64,000 nucleotides of DNA from an uncultured Odoribacter sp. (GTDB lineage: Bacteria > Bacteroidota > Bacteroidia > Bacteroidales > Marinifilaceae). Made by a program: the position numbers and the translations under genes. The notes below the pieces were generated by a model. The model did no database searches. It saw nothing but the letters and a program-made list of their open reading frames with translations, and was not told the origin of the DNA. Positions within the stretch are counted from its first letter, which is position 1. Every line of letters starts with the position of its first letter. The stretch lies in NCBI GenBank assembly GCA_910578105.1, contig CAJTPD010000002.1, forward strand, positions 83,269 to 147,268. Reading direction: 5' to 3'. Below are positions 8,288-17,400 of this stretch, in pieces.

Positions 8288-9622
8288 ATGAGACCAGAAA
8301 TAAAAGAATTCATGGATGCCTTAAAGGCAAAAACAGTAGGTGAAGCTGAGTTCCACCAAGCTGTAGAAGAAGTTATTGAAACTGTATGGGATACCTATCA
8401 GGCAAATCCGAAATACAAAGCCAATAAGATTCTTGAAAAAATGGTAGAACCTGAAAGAGTAATCATGTTCCGGGTTCCATGGATTGACGACAAAGGTGAA
8501 GTGCAAATCAACCGTGGCTACCGTGTGCAATTCAATAGTGCCATCGGACCGTACAAAGGAGGTTTACGTTTCCATCCGTCAGTAACACTTGGCGGTTTGA
8601 AATTCTTAGGATTCGAGCAGACTTTCAAAAATTCTCTGACAACCTTACCGATGGGTGGTGGTAAAGGTGGTTCCGACTTCAATCCGAAAGGAAAATCAGA
8701 CAATGAAGTAATGCGTTTCTGTCAAAGTTTTATGACTGAACTTTGCAAACACATCGGTCCGGACACTGACGTGCCTGCCGGTGACATCGGTGTTGGCGGA
8801 CGTGAAATCGGTTATCTGTTCGGACAATACAAGAGAATTCGTAATGAATTTGTTGGTGTACTGACCGGTAAAAACAGAGAATTTGGTGGTTCACGTGTAC
8901 GTCCGGAAGCTACTGGTTACGGAACGGTTTATTTCGCACAACACATGCTGAAAGAAAAAGGCCAGGACATCAAAGGTAAAACAGTTGCAATCTCAGGATT
9001 CGGTAACGTAGCCTGGGGTGCAGCACAGAAACTCGTTCAGCTGGGAGCCAAATTAGTAACTATTTCAGGACCGGACGGGTATATCTATGATGAAAAAGGT
9101 ATTACTCAGGAAGGTGTAAACTATATGCTTGAACTGCGTGCCAGCAACAATGACGTAGTAGAGCCGTATGCAGCTAAATTCGGTGCTAAATTCTTCGCTA
9201 AGAAAAAACCGTGGGAAGTAAAATGCGACCTCGCATTCCCGTGTGCAATTCAGAATGAATTAAACGAAGAAGATGCAAAACAACTGGTTGCTAACGGCTG
9301 TCAAATGGTTGTAGAAACTTCCAACATGGGATGTACTGCCGAAGCTGTCCGTTATCTGAACTCTCATATTTCTTTTGCTCCGGGAAAAGCAGCTAATGCC
9401 GGTGGTGTTGCTGTTTCAGGTTTGGAAATGAGCCAAAACTCCATGCGTTACAGCTGGACCGCAGAAGAAGTAGACCAGAAATTGTCACAAATCATGAAAG
9501 ATATTCACGACACTTGCGTTAAATTCGGTAAGGATGGTGATAAAATCGATTATGTGAAAGGGGCCAATATCGGTGGCTTTATCAAAGTTGCCGAAGCTAT
9601 GTGTGCTCAAGGTCACGTATAA
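8288..9622 (+). CDS. gdhA: NADP-type glutamate dehydrogenase
   Basis: Hexameric small-subunit glutamate dehydrogenase, interconverting 2-oxoglutarate plus ammonia and glutamate; the main ammonium-assimilating route in gut Bacteroidales. 444 residues, the usual length. The substrate-binding stretch KGGLRFHPSV, the catalytic-lysine segment PMGGGKGGSDFNPKGKSDNE, and the nucleotide-binding GFGNVAWGAA are visible. Codon use is conspicuously richer in GGT, CGT and ACT codons than its neighbours, as expected of a very highly expressed gene. It has its own strong promoter and a perfect terminator, so it is monocistronic. Confidence 0.96.
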   Translation: MRPEIKEFMDALKAKTVGEAEFHQAVEEVIETVWDTYQANPKYKANKILEKMVEPERVIMFRVPWIDDKGEVQINRGYRVQFNSAIGPYKGGLRFHPSVTLGGLKFLGFEQTFKNSLTTLPMGGGKGGSDFNPKGKSDNEVMRFCQSFMTELCKHIGPDTDVPAGDIGVGGREIGYLFGQYKRIRNEFVGVLTGKNREFGGSRVRPEATGYGTVYFAQHMLKEKGQDIKGKTVAISGFGNVAWGAAQKLVQLGAKLVTISGPDGYIYDEKGITQEGVNYMLELRASNNDVVEPYAAKFGAKFFAKKKPWEVKCDLAFPCAIQNELNEEDAKQLVANGCQMVVETSNMGCTAEAVRYLNSHISFAPGKAANAGGVAVSGLEMSQNSMRYSWTAEEVDQKLSQIMKDIHDTCVKFGKDGDKIDYVKGANIGGFIKVAEAMCAQGHV

Positions 9623-9650
9623 AAAGCAAAATGCTCATAAGTTTTTAGTA

Positions 9651-9681
9651 AAAAGCGTACATTTTTCAATGTACGCTTTTT
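9651..9681 (+). terminator. Intrinsic terminator after gdhA
   Basis: 13-base perfect stem AAAAGCGTACATT / AATGTACGCTTTT with a 4-base loop, followed by T's. Confidence 0.9.
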
Positions 9682-9732
9682 CAGTATTTCCGTTCCGGAA
9701 AACCTTCATAAACTTAAAAACTCTACACCCTT

Positions 9733-10530
9733 ATGTTCATAGACACACACTCCCACATCTACGAAGAGGAATTCCGGGAAGACCGGGAAGAAGTCATCCG
9801 GCGGGCAAAAGAAGCAAAAGTAAATTATATCATCCTCCCGGACATAGACAGCCAATCCCGCAAACGTATGTTAGAACTGGAAGCACAACATCCGGATATG
9901 TTGTTTTCAACGGCAGGCCTGCATCCTACATCAGTAAATGAAGACTATAAAGACGAATTGAAAAAAGTAGAGAAAGAATTGGGAGCACATAAATATTACG
10001 GCATAGGGGAATGTGGGATTGACCTTTATTGGGACAAGACTTATTACAAAGAACAATTAAACGCATTTTCCCATCAATTAGGATTAGCCAAAGAAACCGG
10101 TTTACCTGTAATTATCCACTCCCGGGATTCGTTGGATGAGATTTTCAAAGCATTGAAACCATATCCTTATATAAAAGGTATTTTCCATTGTTTTCCAGGC
10201 AATACAGAAGAAGCACGCCGTGCTATCGGTTCTGGCTTCCTGCTCGGTATCGGAGGTGTCGTGACCTTCAAAAACAATCAAATGGCAAACGTCATCCGCG
10301 AGATAGGAACAACCCATATAGTTTTGGAAACAGATTCTCCCTACCTGACTCCTGTTCCTCACCGCGGGAAACGCAACGAAAGCAGTTACATTCCGTTAAT
10401 AGCCCAAAAAATTGCAGAAATCACAGGAGAAGCATGCAAAATAATTGAAGAAACAACAACACTGAATGCAATGAATTTATTTAATTTGCAAGTTAAAGGA
10501 GAAGAAGACAAGAAACCGAAAATAATATAA
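9733..10530 (+). CDS. tatD: TatD-family metal-dependent hydrolase (DNase)
   Basis: TIM-barrel metallohydrolase of the TatD/YcfH family, 265 residues. Metal ligands are seen in order: DTHSHIYEEE near the N-terminus, GECGIDLYWD near 95, PVIIHSRDS near 130, GIFHCFPG near 155 and LETDSPYLTP near 200. Members have 3'-exonuclease activity on DNA; the physiological substrate in Bacteroidetes is not established. It is followed after 9 bases by the asparaginase gene, so the two are probably co-transcribed. Confidence 0.92.
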   Translation: MFIDTHSHIYEEEFREDREEVIRRAKEAKVNYIILPDIDSQSRKRMLELEAQHPDMLFSTAGLHPTSVNEDYKDELKKVEKELGAHKYYGIGECGIDLYWDKTYYKEQLNAFSHQLGLAKETGLPVIIHSRDSLDEIFKALKPYPYIKGIFHCFPGNTEEARRAIGSGFLLGIGGVVTFKNNQMANVIREIGTTHIVLETDSPYLTPVPHRGKRNESSYIPLIAQKIAEITGEACKIIEETTTLNAMNLFNLQVKGEEDKKPKII

Positions 10531-10539
10531 TAATCGAAA

Positions 10540-11583
10540 ATGGCAGCAAAATCAGTTCTAATCATATATACAGGCGGGACCATCGGCATGGTCAATGACC
10601 CGGAGACGGGTGCTTTATGTCCGTTCAACTTTGAACGGATAGCCAAAACCGTACCGGAAATCAAAGAATTCGGATTTTCCATAGACAGCTATACTTTACC
10701 GGAAATCATCGACTCTTCCGACTTAAAACCTGCTCTTTGGGCAGAACTCTGTGAGATTATATTGGAAAATTATGATAAATACAACGGATTCGTCATTTTA
10801 CATGGTACAGATACAATGGCTTATTCCGCTTCGGCACTCAGTTTTATGCTCAACAATTTAACCAAACCGGTTGTATTTACAGGGTCACAATTACCCATAG
10901 GTACCATCCGTACCGATGGAAGAGAAAATCTGGTCGCAGCTCTGGAGATAGCAGCAGCGACCATCGAAGATAAAGCTGTAGTTCCGGAAGTGTCCATTCT
11001 ATTCGGAGCAAAATTGTTCCGTGGCAACCGGACAACAAAGATAAACGCAGAAAGTTTCAATGCATTCCAGGCTTTCAATTATCCCCCGTTAGCTGAAATC
11101 GGAATTCACATTCATTACAACTACGGAGCAATAAATTATTCTCCCCGGCCAAAGCCCATCTCAGCTTTCACAGAAATGGACACCAATATTGCCATTCTGC
11201 AACTTTTCCCCGGAATACAAACGGGATTGATAGATGCGGTAATCAATACTCCCGGACTGAAAGGACTGATACTGGAAACATATGGTTCCGGAAATGCTCC
11301 CACAGACAATTGTTTCCTGAACAAAATCAAAGAAGCATCTGAAAAAGGAATTATCATTTACAACGTCACCCAATGTCAGGGCGGTACAGTGGAAATGGGA
11401 CGTTATGAAACCAGTCGAAAACTTTTAAAATATGGAGTATCAAGTGGTTACGACATTACCACAGAAGCAGCAGTATGTAAAATGATGCATCTTCTGGCTA
11501 AATATCCGTCACTTAATGAAGTAAAAAAATACTTAAATTCATCCATAAAAGGAGAAATAACGGTGAATCATATTGGGTTTTAA
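10540..11583 (+). CDS. ansA: Type I (cytoplasmic) L-asparaginase
   Basis: Hydrolyses L-asparagine to aspartate and ammonia. 347 residues. Both threonine signatures of the family are visible: IYTGGTIGM at the N-terminus and LHGTDTMAYSASAL near residue 90. No signal peptide, which with the length points to the cytoplasmic type I enzyme rather than periplasmic type II. Downstream partner of tatD in a two-gene transcript. Close to gdhA, both releasing or using ammonia, though separated from it by a terminator. Confidence 0.94.
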   Translation: MAAKSVLIIYTGGTIGMVNDPETGALCPFNFERIAKTVPEIKEFGFSIDSYTLPEIIDSSDLKPALWAELCEIILENYDKYNGFVILHGTDTMAYSASALSFMLNNLTKPVVFTGSQLPIGTIRTDGRENLVAALEIAAATIEDKAVVPEVSILFGAKLFRGNRTTKINAESFNAFQAFNYPPLAEIGIHIHYNYGAINYSPRPKPISAFTEMDTNIAILQLFPGIQTGLIDAVINTPGLKGLILETYGSGNAPTDNCFLNKIKEASEKGIIIYNVTQCQGGTVEMGRYETSRKLLKYGVSSGYDITTEAAVCKMMHLLAKYPSLNEVKKYLNSSIKGEITVNHIGF

Positions 11584-11711
11584 CATTTTTTTTGTACCTT
11601 GCCGCGTCTTTTGATACGTTCTGTAAAAAAAACAAAGGTTTGCAGAAAGGCAACAAAGATTAGAGAGTTAAATTTTAATTATTTATAAACTAAAAATCAG
11701 TTAAAGAGATC

Positions 11712-12503
11712 ATGAGAAAATTATTTGCACTAATAGCAGTTTTAAGCATGCTTACTATTGGAGCATCAAAACTAATTGCTCAGGAAGAAGAAGCTGCAGC
11801 ACCTGCAGAACAGACAGAACAAATTACCACTTCTTCAATTACAGATGAGGAAGACATTGAAAGTACTTCAATGCATGCTGCTATCAAACAGAAATTCATT
11901 GAAGGTGGTGCTGGGTTTATGGCTGCTGTAGTATTGTGTCTGATTTTCGGTTTGGCCATTGCAATCGAAAGAGTTATTTATCTGAACCTTTCAGATACCA
12001 ACACAAAAAAATTCATTGCAGGTTTTGAAGATGCTTTAAACAATGGCGGTATTGAAGTAGCAAAAGATTATTGCCGTAATACCCGTGGACCGATAGCAAG
12101 TATTTTCTATCAAGGACTGGAACGTTACGACCAAGGCATAGATATGGTAGAAAAATCTGTAGTATCTTACGGTTCTGTACAAATGGGGCTCATGGAAAAA
12201 GGATTAACCTGGATTGGTCTGTTTATCGCTTTGGCTCCTATGTTGGGATTCTTGGGAACGGTAATCGGTATGATCGAGGCTTTCGACCAAATTCAGGCTG
12301 CCGGTGATATGAGTCCGGCATTGGTTGCAGGAGGTATCAAAGTTGCATTGATTACAACCGTAGGTGGTTTGATTGTTGCAATGATTCTGCAGGTATTTTA
12401 TAACTATTGTGTTGCAAAAGTAGAAGGCATCGTAAACAATATGGAAGATGCTTCTGTAAGCATGTTAGATATTCTGGTAAAATACGAGCAAAAAAATAAA
12501 TAA
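11712..12503 (+). CDS. exbB: MotA/TolQ/ExbB proton-channel family protein
   Basis: Inner-membrane proton channel subunit that powers TonB-type envelope work, 263 residues. A cleavable N-terminal signal (ending near KLIAQ) and an acidic linker (EEEAAAPAEQTEQ) precede the first span at about 65-90. The MotA/ExbB core follows at about 110-250 with APMLGFLGTVIGMIEAF. First gene of a four-gene operon with a small membrane protein and two ExbD proteins. The leader before it is about 100 bases, with a weak -7-like TACCTTGC near 11600. Confidence 0.93.
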   Translation: MRKLFALIAVLSMLTIGASKLIAQEEEAAAPAEQTEQITTSSITDEEDIESTSMHAAIKQKFIEGGAGFMAAVVLCLIFGLAIAIERVIYLNLSDTNTKKFIAGFEDALNNGGIEVAKDYCRNTRGPIASIFYQGLERYDQGIDMVEKSVVSYGSVQMGLMEKGLTWIGLFIALAPMLGFLGTVIGMIEAFDQIQAAGDMSPALVAGGIKVALITTVGGLIVAMILQVFYNYCVAKVEGIVNNMEDASVSMLDILVKYEQKNK

Positions 12504-12506
12504 ACC

Positions 12507-12950
12507 ATGAATAGTAAGAAAATATTAAATATACTAACAATTGTAATGTTTGTCATTACAGCAGTGTTGTTAGGGTTGTTTATGTTTGGGGGGAAAGTGC
12601 CCAATCAGCTCTACACCACACCTGTATATACATCAACATTATTAAATTGGGCATATATCCTGTTTGGTATAGCTATCATTGCTGCTATTATTTTCCCGAT
12701 TATTCGTCTGTTCAGCCGTCCGAAACAAGCCATGAAAAGCTTCATCGGATTAGCAGTCGTCGTCGTAGTAGTATTGATTGCTTATGCAATGGCTGATGGT
12801 ACTCCGATGAAAATCATAGGTTACAATGGTCCGGACAATGTGCCGTCCATGTTGATTCTTTCAGATACCATTATTTATACGATGTATATCCTCTTTGCAG
12901 GAACAATCCTCGCAATTATAGGAACTGAAATTTACAGAAGAGTGAAATAA
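12507..12950 (+). CDS. Four-span membrane protein of the Bacteroidetes ExbB/ExbD operon
   Basis: 147 residues with hydrophobic spans at about 7-27, 45-66, 78-95 and 117-140. I do not recognise a named domain. Its place, 3 bases after exbB and before two exbD genes, argues that it is an accessory part of the same energising complex. No catalytic motif is visible. Confidence 0.8.
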   Translation: MNSKKILNILTIVMFVITAVLLGLFMFGGKVPNQLYTTPVYTSTLLNWAYILFGIAIIAAIIFPIIRLFSRPKQAMKSFIGLAVVVVVVLIAYAMADGTPMKIIGYNGPDNVPSMLILSDTIIYTMYILFAGTILAIIGTEIYRRVK

Positions 12951-12952
12951 TC

Positions 12953-12974
12953 CTATTCCCCTCCTGGGGAATAG
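12953..12974 (+). promoter_or_regulatory. Perfect hairpin inside the exb operon
   Basis: CTATTCCCC / GGGGAATAG, 9 base pairs with loop TCCT, just after the stop of the second gene. No T tract follows, so it looks like an mRNA processing or stability element rather than a terminator. Confidence 0.6.
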
Positions 12975-12994
12975 ATTAATAATGTTAAAGGAAT

Positions 12995-13567
12995 ATGGCA
13001 AAGAAAACACCAGAAATTAATGCCACTTCGACTGCCGACATCGCATTCTTGTTGCTTGTATTCTTCTTGGCTACAACAACGATGAATGTGGATTCCGGTC
13101 TTTATCGGAGACTTCCGCCTTATCAACCAGAAAATCAAAAAGCACCTGAGGTTGCCAAAAGAAATATCTTGCAAATTCTGGTAAACCAGAATGATATGGT
13201 GATGATAAATGATAGTCCGGCGGATGTCAATACGATAAAAGACAGAACTATAGAATTCATCCTTAATCCGGGTAACAGAAGCGATTTACCTTCCAAAGAG
13301 ATAAAAACCATTGAGTTATTCGGTCCGGTTGAAGTTTCTAAAGGTCTTATTTCATTGAAAAGTGACCGGGGTACATCTTATAAAGTATATGTAGCAGTAC
13401 AGGACCAGCTCACCGCCGCTTTCAATGAGATGAGAAATATGAAAGCAAACGAGAAATGGGGCAAAAATTTCAATGAATTGACTACGGAACAACAGGAAGC
13501 AGTAAAGGATGTAATACCAATGCTGGTTTCGGAGGCTGAACCAAACGTTATAGGAGGGAAAAAATAA
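12995..13567 (+). CDS. exbD: ExbD/TolR-family biopolymer transport protein (first copy)
   Basis: 190 residues; one N-terminal span at about 12-32 (STADIAFLLLVFFLATTTM) with the conserved membrane Asp of ExbD (TADIAFLL), then a periplasmic domain. It should form the proton-conducting complex with the upstream ExbB. Its last base overlaps the start of the second ExbD gene (TAATG), implying translational coupling. Confidence 0.92.
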   Translation: MAKKTPEINATSTADIAFLLLVFFLATTTMNVDSGLYRRLPPYQPENQKAPEVAKRNILQILVNQNDMVMINDSPADVNTIKDRTIEFILNPGNRSDLPSKEIKTIELFGPVEVSKGLISLKSDRGTSYKVYVAVQDQLTAAFNEMRNMKANEKWGKNFNELTTEQQEAVKDVIPMLVSEAEPNVIGGKK

Positions 13568-14037
13568 TGGCAAAATTTAAAAAAGACGGAAAAAGAGAGA
13601 CGCCCGCAATTTCTACGGCATCTTTACCTGATATCGTATTTATGTTGCTATTCTTTTTCATGGTGAGTACAACCATGCGCGAAGTATCCTTGATGGTAGA
13701 AAATGGTATGCCCGAAGCAACCCAAACCATTAAATTGGAAAAAAAGGCTTTGGTAAGTAATATTTACGTAGGAAAACCCAAAGACCAATATCAGGGTGCT
13801 TATGGTACGGAGCCCAGAATCCAGTTGAATGACCGTTTTGCTACAATTGCAGAATTACAGGCTTTTGTTGCATCAGAACGTGAAAGCAGAAAAGAAGAAG
13901 ATAGGAACAGCATTACAAACAACCTGAAAATTGATCAGGACGTAACAATGGGAATTGTTACGGATATCAAACAGGAATTACGTAAAGCCAACTCTCTAAG
14001 GGTGAACTACGGTAGTAGAAAAAAAGCTACCAGATAA
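13567..14037 (+). CDS. exbD: ExbD/TolR-family biopolymer transport protein (second copy)
   Basis: 156 residues; membrane span with the conserved Asp in STASLPDIVFMLLFFFMVSTT, then a periplasmic part of about 115 residues. Differs from the first copy in the periplasmic domain, so the two may form a hetero-dimer on one ExbB pentamer, as is common in Bacteroidetes. Last gene of the operon, followed by a strong terminator. Confidence 0.92.
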   Translation: MAKFKKDGKRETPAISTASLPDIVFMLLFFFMVSTTMREVSLMVENGMPEATQTIKLEKKALVSNIYVGKPKDQYQGAYGTEPRIQLNDRFATIAELQAFVASERESRKEEDRNSITNNLKIDQDVTMGIVTDIKQELRKANSLRVNYGSRKKATR

Positions 14038-14051
14038 TCCAAAAAAATAAG

Positions 14052-14091
14052 AAAATAAAAGGGAAACTATGAGTTTCCCTTTTATTTTTTA
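14052..14091 (+). terminator. Intrinsic terminator of the exb operon
   Basis: 17 perfect base pairs (14052-14068 with 14072-14088), loop ATG, T-rich 3' tail. Confidence 0.92.
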
Positions 14092-14092
14092 T

Positions 14093-14100
14093 TATCTTTG
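14093..14100 (+). promoter_or_regulatory. tRNA-Arg promoter -7 element
   Basis: TATCTTTG immediately after the exb terminator; the predicted start near 14107 is four bases before the mature tRNA end. Confidence 0.65.
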
Positions 14101-14110
14101 CAGCGTAATT

Positions 14111-14182
14111 GGTTCCGTAGTTCAATGGATAGAATGAAGGATTCCGGTTCCTTTGATTGGGGTTCGAGTCCCCACGGGATCA
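14111..14182 (+). tRNA. tRNA-Arg (anticodon CCG)
   Basis: Full cloverleaf: acceptor GGTTCCG / CGGGATC (two G-U pairs), D stem GTTC/GAAT, anticodon stem AAGGA/TCCTT with loop TTCCGGT giving CCG, and T arm GGGGTTCGAGTCCCC. Discriminator A; CCA is not encoded. Reads CGG. Confidence 0.95.
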
Positions 14183-14187
14183 CAAGA

Positions 14188-14230
14188 AAAAAGAGACTGA
14201 ATAACAAAAGTTATCAGTCTCTTTTTGTTT
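14188..14230 (+). terminator. Intrinsic terminator after tRNA-Arg
   Basis: AAAAAGAGACTG / CAGTCTCTTTTT plus inner ATAAC/GTTAT around an AAAA loop, one bulged A. Confidence 0.85.
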
Positions 14231-14425
14231 CTCATTATTTTTATTCCCACAATTCGGTCAATTATCCCGGCAAGGCAATTCAAAAAAATTCCGTTAGATT
14301 TCTTCATCATTTCTTTTACTTCCGGTTCAAACTAAAGAAATCTCAGAATCATTGCAAATGATTTGGGAATGCCATAGATTTTAACGAATATTGTAACCGG
14401 AATGTGCATTTTTCACACCAACTTG

Positions 14426-14447
14426 AAAATTCTCGATAAACATTTAT
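14426..14447 (+). promoter_or_regulatory. 22-base motif shared with the lacI-type regulator upstream region
   Basis: Differs at one base from 46123-46144. Contains the near-palindrome ATAAACATTTAT. It ends 13 bases before the beta-galactosidase start codon, within the leader or promoter. Confidence 0.4.
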
Positions 14448-14460
14448 AAAACAAAGTAAC

Positions 14461-17400
14461 ATGATGCGTAACATCACATTAGGTTTAGTATTATGCAGTC
14501 TGGTCATGCAAAGTTTTGGTATACAACCACCTTTAAAAGGATATACCTACGCTTCAACACAGACTCCGACAGGAAAAGAATGGGAATCCCCTGAAGATTT
14601 AGCTTTAAACAAAGAACAACCACGCGCATGGTTTTTCTCTTTCCAAGATTCCGAAAGTGCCCGGAAAGTCCTGCCGGAAAACAGTAAATACTGGCAATCC
14701 CTAAATGGTGAATGGAAATTCAATTGGGCTGCTGACCCGGATTCACGCCCAAAAGATTTTTATAAAACAAACTTCGACGTTTCGGCATGGGACAATATTC
14801 CGGTACCTTCAAACTGGAATATTTACGGCATCCAGAAAGACGGCAATCTGAAATATGGAGTACCCATCTATGTTAACCAACCTGTTATTTTCATGCATAG
14901 TGTAAAAGTAGATGACTGGCGTGGCGGCGTAATGCGCACCCCTCCGGTCAACTGGACAACCTACAAACACCGTAATGAAGTTGGCTCTTTCCGCCGGGAT
15001 TTTGAAATCCCTCAAAACTGGGAAAATCGCGAAGTATTTATCAATTTTGACGGAGTAGATTCATTCTTCTATTTATGGATTAACGGTCAATATGTCGGTT
15101 TCTCAAAAAACTCACGCAACGCAGCCTGCTTTAATATCACAAAATACCTCCAACCAGGTAAAAACACACTGGCAGTAGAAGTTTACCGTAGCTCTGACGG
15201 CTCTTTCCTTGAAGCACAAGATATGTTTCGTTTACCAGGAATCTACCGGAGTGTGGCTCTTTATTCCACACCCAAAATTCATATCCGAGACTTGGTAATA
15301 ACACCTGATTTAGATGCCAGCTACACCGACGGAACTCTGACTATCGCTGCAGACATCCGTAACTCAGGGAAAAAAGCAGCTAAAAACCACAAAATAGTAT
15401 ACAGCCTTTATGCCAACAAACTATATTCCGATGAAAATACTTTGGTAACCGATGCAGGTACCAGTGCCACAATACCGACAATCAATGCCAGCCAAATACT
15501 GGAAGCAGAAAAAGCTGTCCTGAAAGTAAAAGCACCCCGGCAATGGTCTGCCGAAACTCCTTACCGATATACTTTAGTTGCAGAATTGAAAGACGCAAAA
15601 AACAAAACCATTGAAACCGTCTCTACTATTGTAGGATTCCGGAAAGTAGAAATTAAAGACACTCCGGCTTCAGCAGATGAATTCGGATTAGCAGGCCGCT
15701 ATTATTATATCAATGGCAAAACAGTAAAACTCAAAGGAGTAAACCGTCATGAATCTAATCCGGAAGTAGGACATGCCATTACACGTGAAACAATGGAAAA
15801 TGAGATTATGCTAATGAAACGGGCAAACATCAACCATGTCCGTAATTCACATTACCCGGATGCTCCCTACTGGTATTACCTTTGCAACAAATACGGTATT
15901 TATCTGGAAGACGAAGCAAATATCGAATCACACCAATATTATTACGGCACTGCTTCCCTTTCTCATCCGGCAGAATGGAAAGACGCCCATGTTGCCCGCG
16001 TAATGGAAATGGTACATAGTAATGTCAACAATCCTTCCATTGTAATCTGGTCATTAGGCAACGAAGCTGGTCCGGGTAAAAATTTTGTGGCTGCCTACGA
16101 TGCACTGAAAAAATTCGACTCCTCCCGCCCGGTTCAATACGAACGTAATAATGCAATCGTAGACATGGGGTCCAATCAATACCCTTCCATCGGATGGGTA
16201 AAGGAAGCTGTCAAAGGACATTATGACATCAAATACCCATTTCACATTTCAGAATATGCCCATTCTATGGGAAATGCAGTAGGCAACCTCATTGACTATT
16301 GGACAGCTATAGAATCAACCAATTTCTTTTGCGGTGGTGCTATCTGGGATTGGGTAGATCAATCCATGTACAATTACGACAAGAAAACAGGAGAACGCTA
16401 CCTGGCTTATGGGGGCGACTTCGGAGATACTCCCAACGATGGTCAATTTGTCATGAACGGAATTGTATTTGGCAATCTCGAACCTAAACCACAATACTAT
16501 GAAGTCAAGAAAGTATACCAGCATATCGGCGTTAATGCTACCGATATTGAAAATGGTGAATTCAATATTTTCAATAAATATTACTTCAAAGACCTTTCTG
16601 ATTATGACATCAAATGGTCTCTCTATGAAAACGGAAAAGAAATACAAACCGGAACAATAAACCCGGGTATTATTCCCGCACGGAACAATGCACAGGTAAA
16701 AATTCCCTACTCATATAACAATCTGAAAGAAGAAGCTGAATATTTTGCAAAAATCCAATTCTTATTAAAAAAAGACGCCCCTTGGGCCAAGAAAGGTTTT
16801 GTAACTGCAGAAGAACAATTTCTGATAAAAGAAGCAAACCGGCTGCCCCTCAACAAAATTACAGCTCAAGCCGGAAAATTGACCAAAGCGAACATCAGCA
16901 GCGACAAACCTCATATAAAAACCATAAAAGGCAACAACTTTGAAGTACAATTCGATTTAATGACAGGAACCATATACAGTCTGGCTTATAACAAAAAATC
17001 AGTTATTACAGCAGGAAATGGTCCGGAATTAGACGCTTTCCGTGCATTCACAAACAATGATAACTGGTTTTATTCCAGTTGGTTCGACCACGGTTTACAT
17101 AACCTGAAACACAAAGCCACAGAAGCTACTGTTATCCCGAAACCTGACGGAACCATTGTACTGGCCTTCACCGTAGAATCTCAGGCTCCTAATGCCGGCA
17201 AAATTCTGGGAGGAACCAGTTCAGGTAAAAATAAAATTGAAGAATTGACAGAAAAGCCTTTCGGACCCAATGATTTCAAATTCACAACCAACCAGATATG
17301 GACTGTGTACCCGGATGGTTCCATTGAACTACAATCAAGTGTTACTTCAAACCGGCCTAATTTGGTACTTCCGCGCTTGGGTTATGTAATGAAAGTCCCG

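Noticed and set aside
9573..9941. 122-codon plus-strand frame between gdhA and tatD
   Set aside because: It overlaps both genes in another frame and spans the gdhA terminator.
15777..15792. parS-like sequence with CACGTGAAACA inside the beta-galactosidase gene
   Set aside because: The left half (CATTACAC) has mismatches in the inner ParB half-site, it is a single copy inside a coding region, and it encodes conserved residues of the enzyme.
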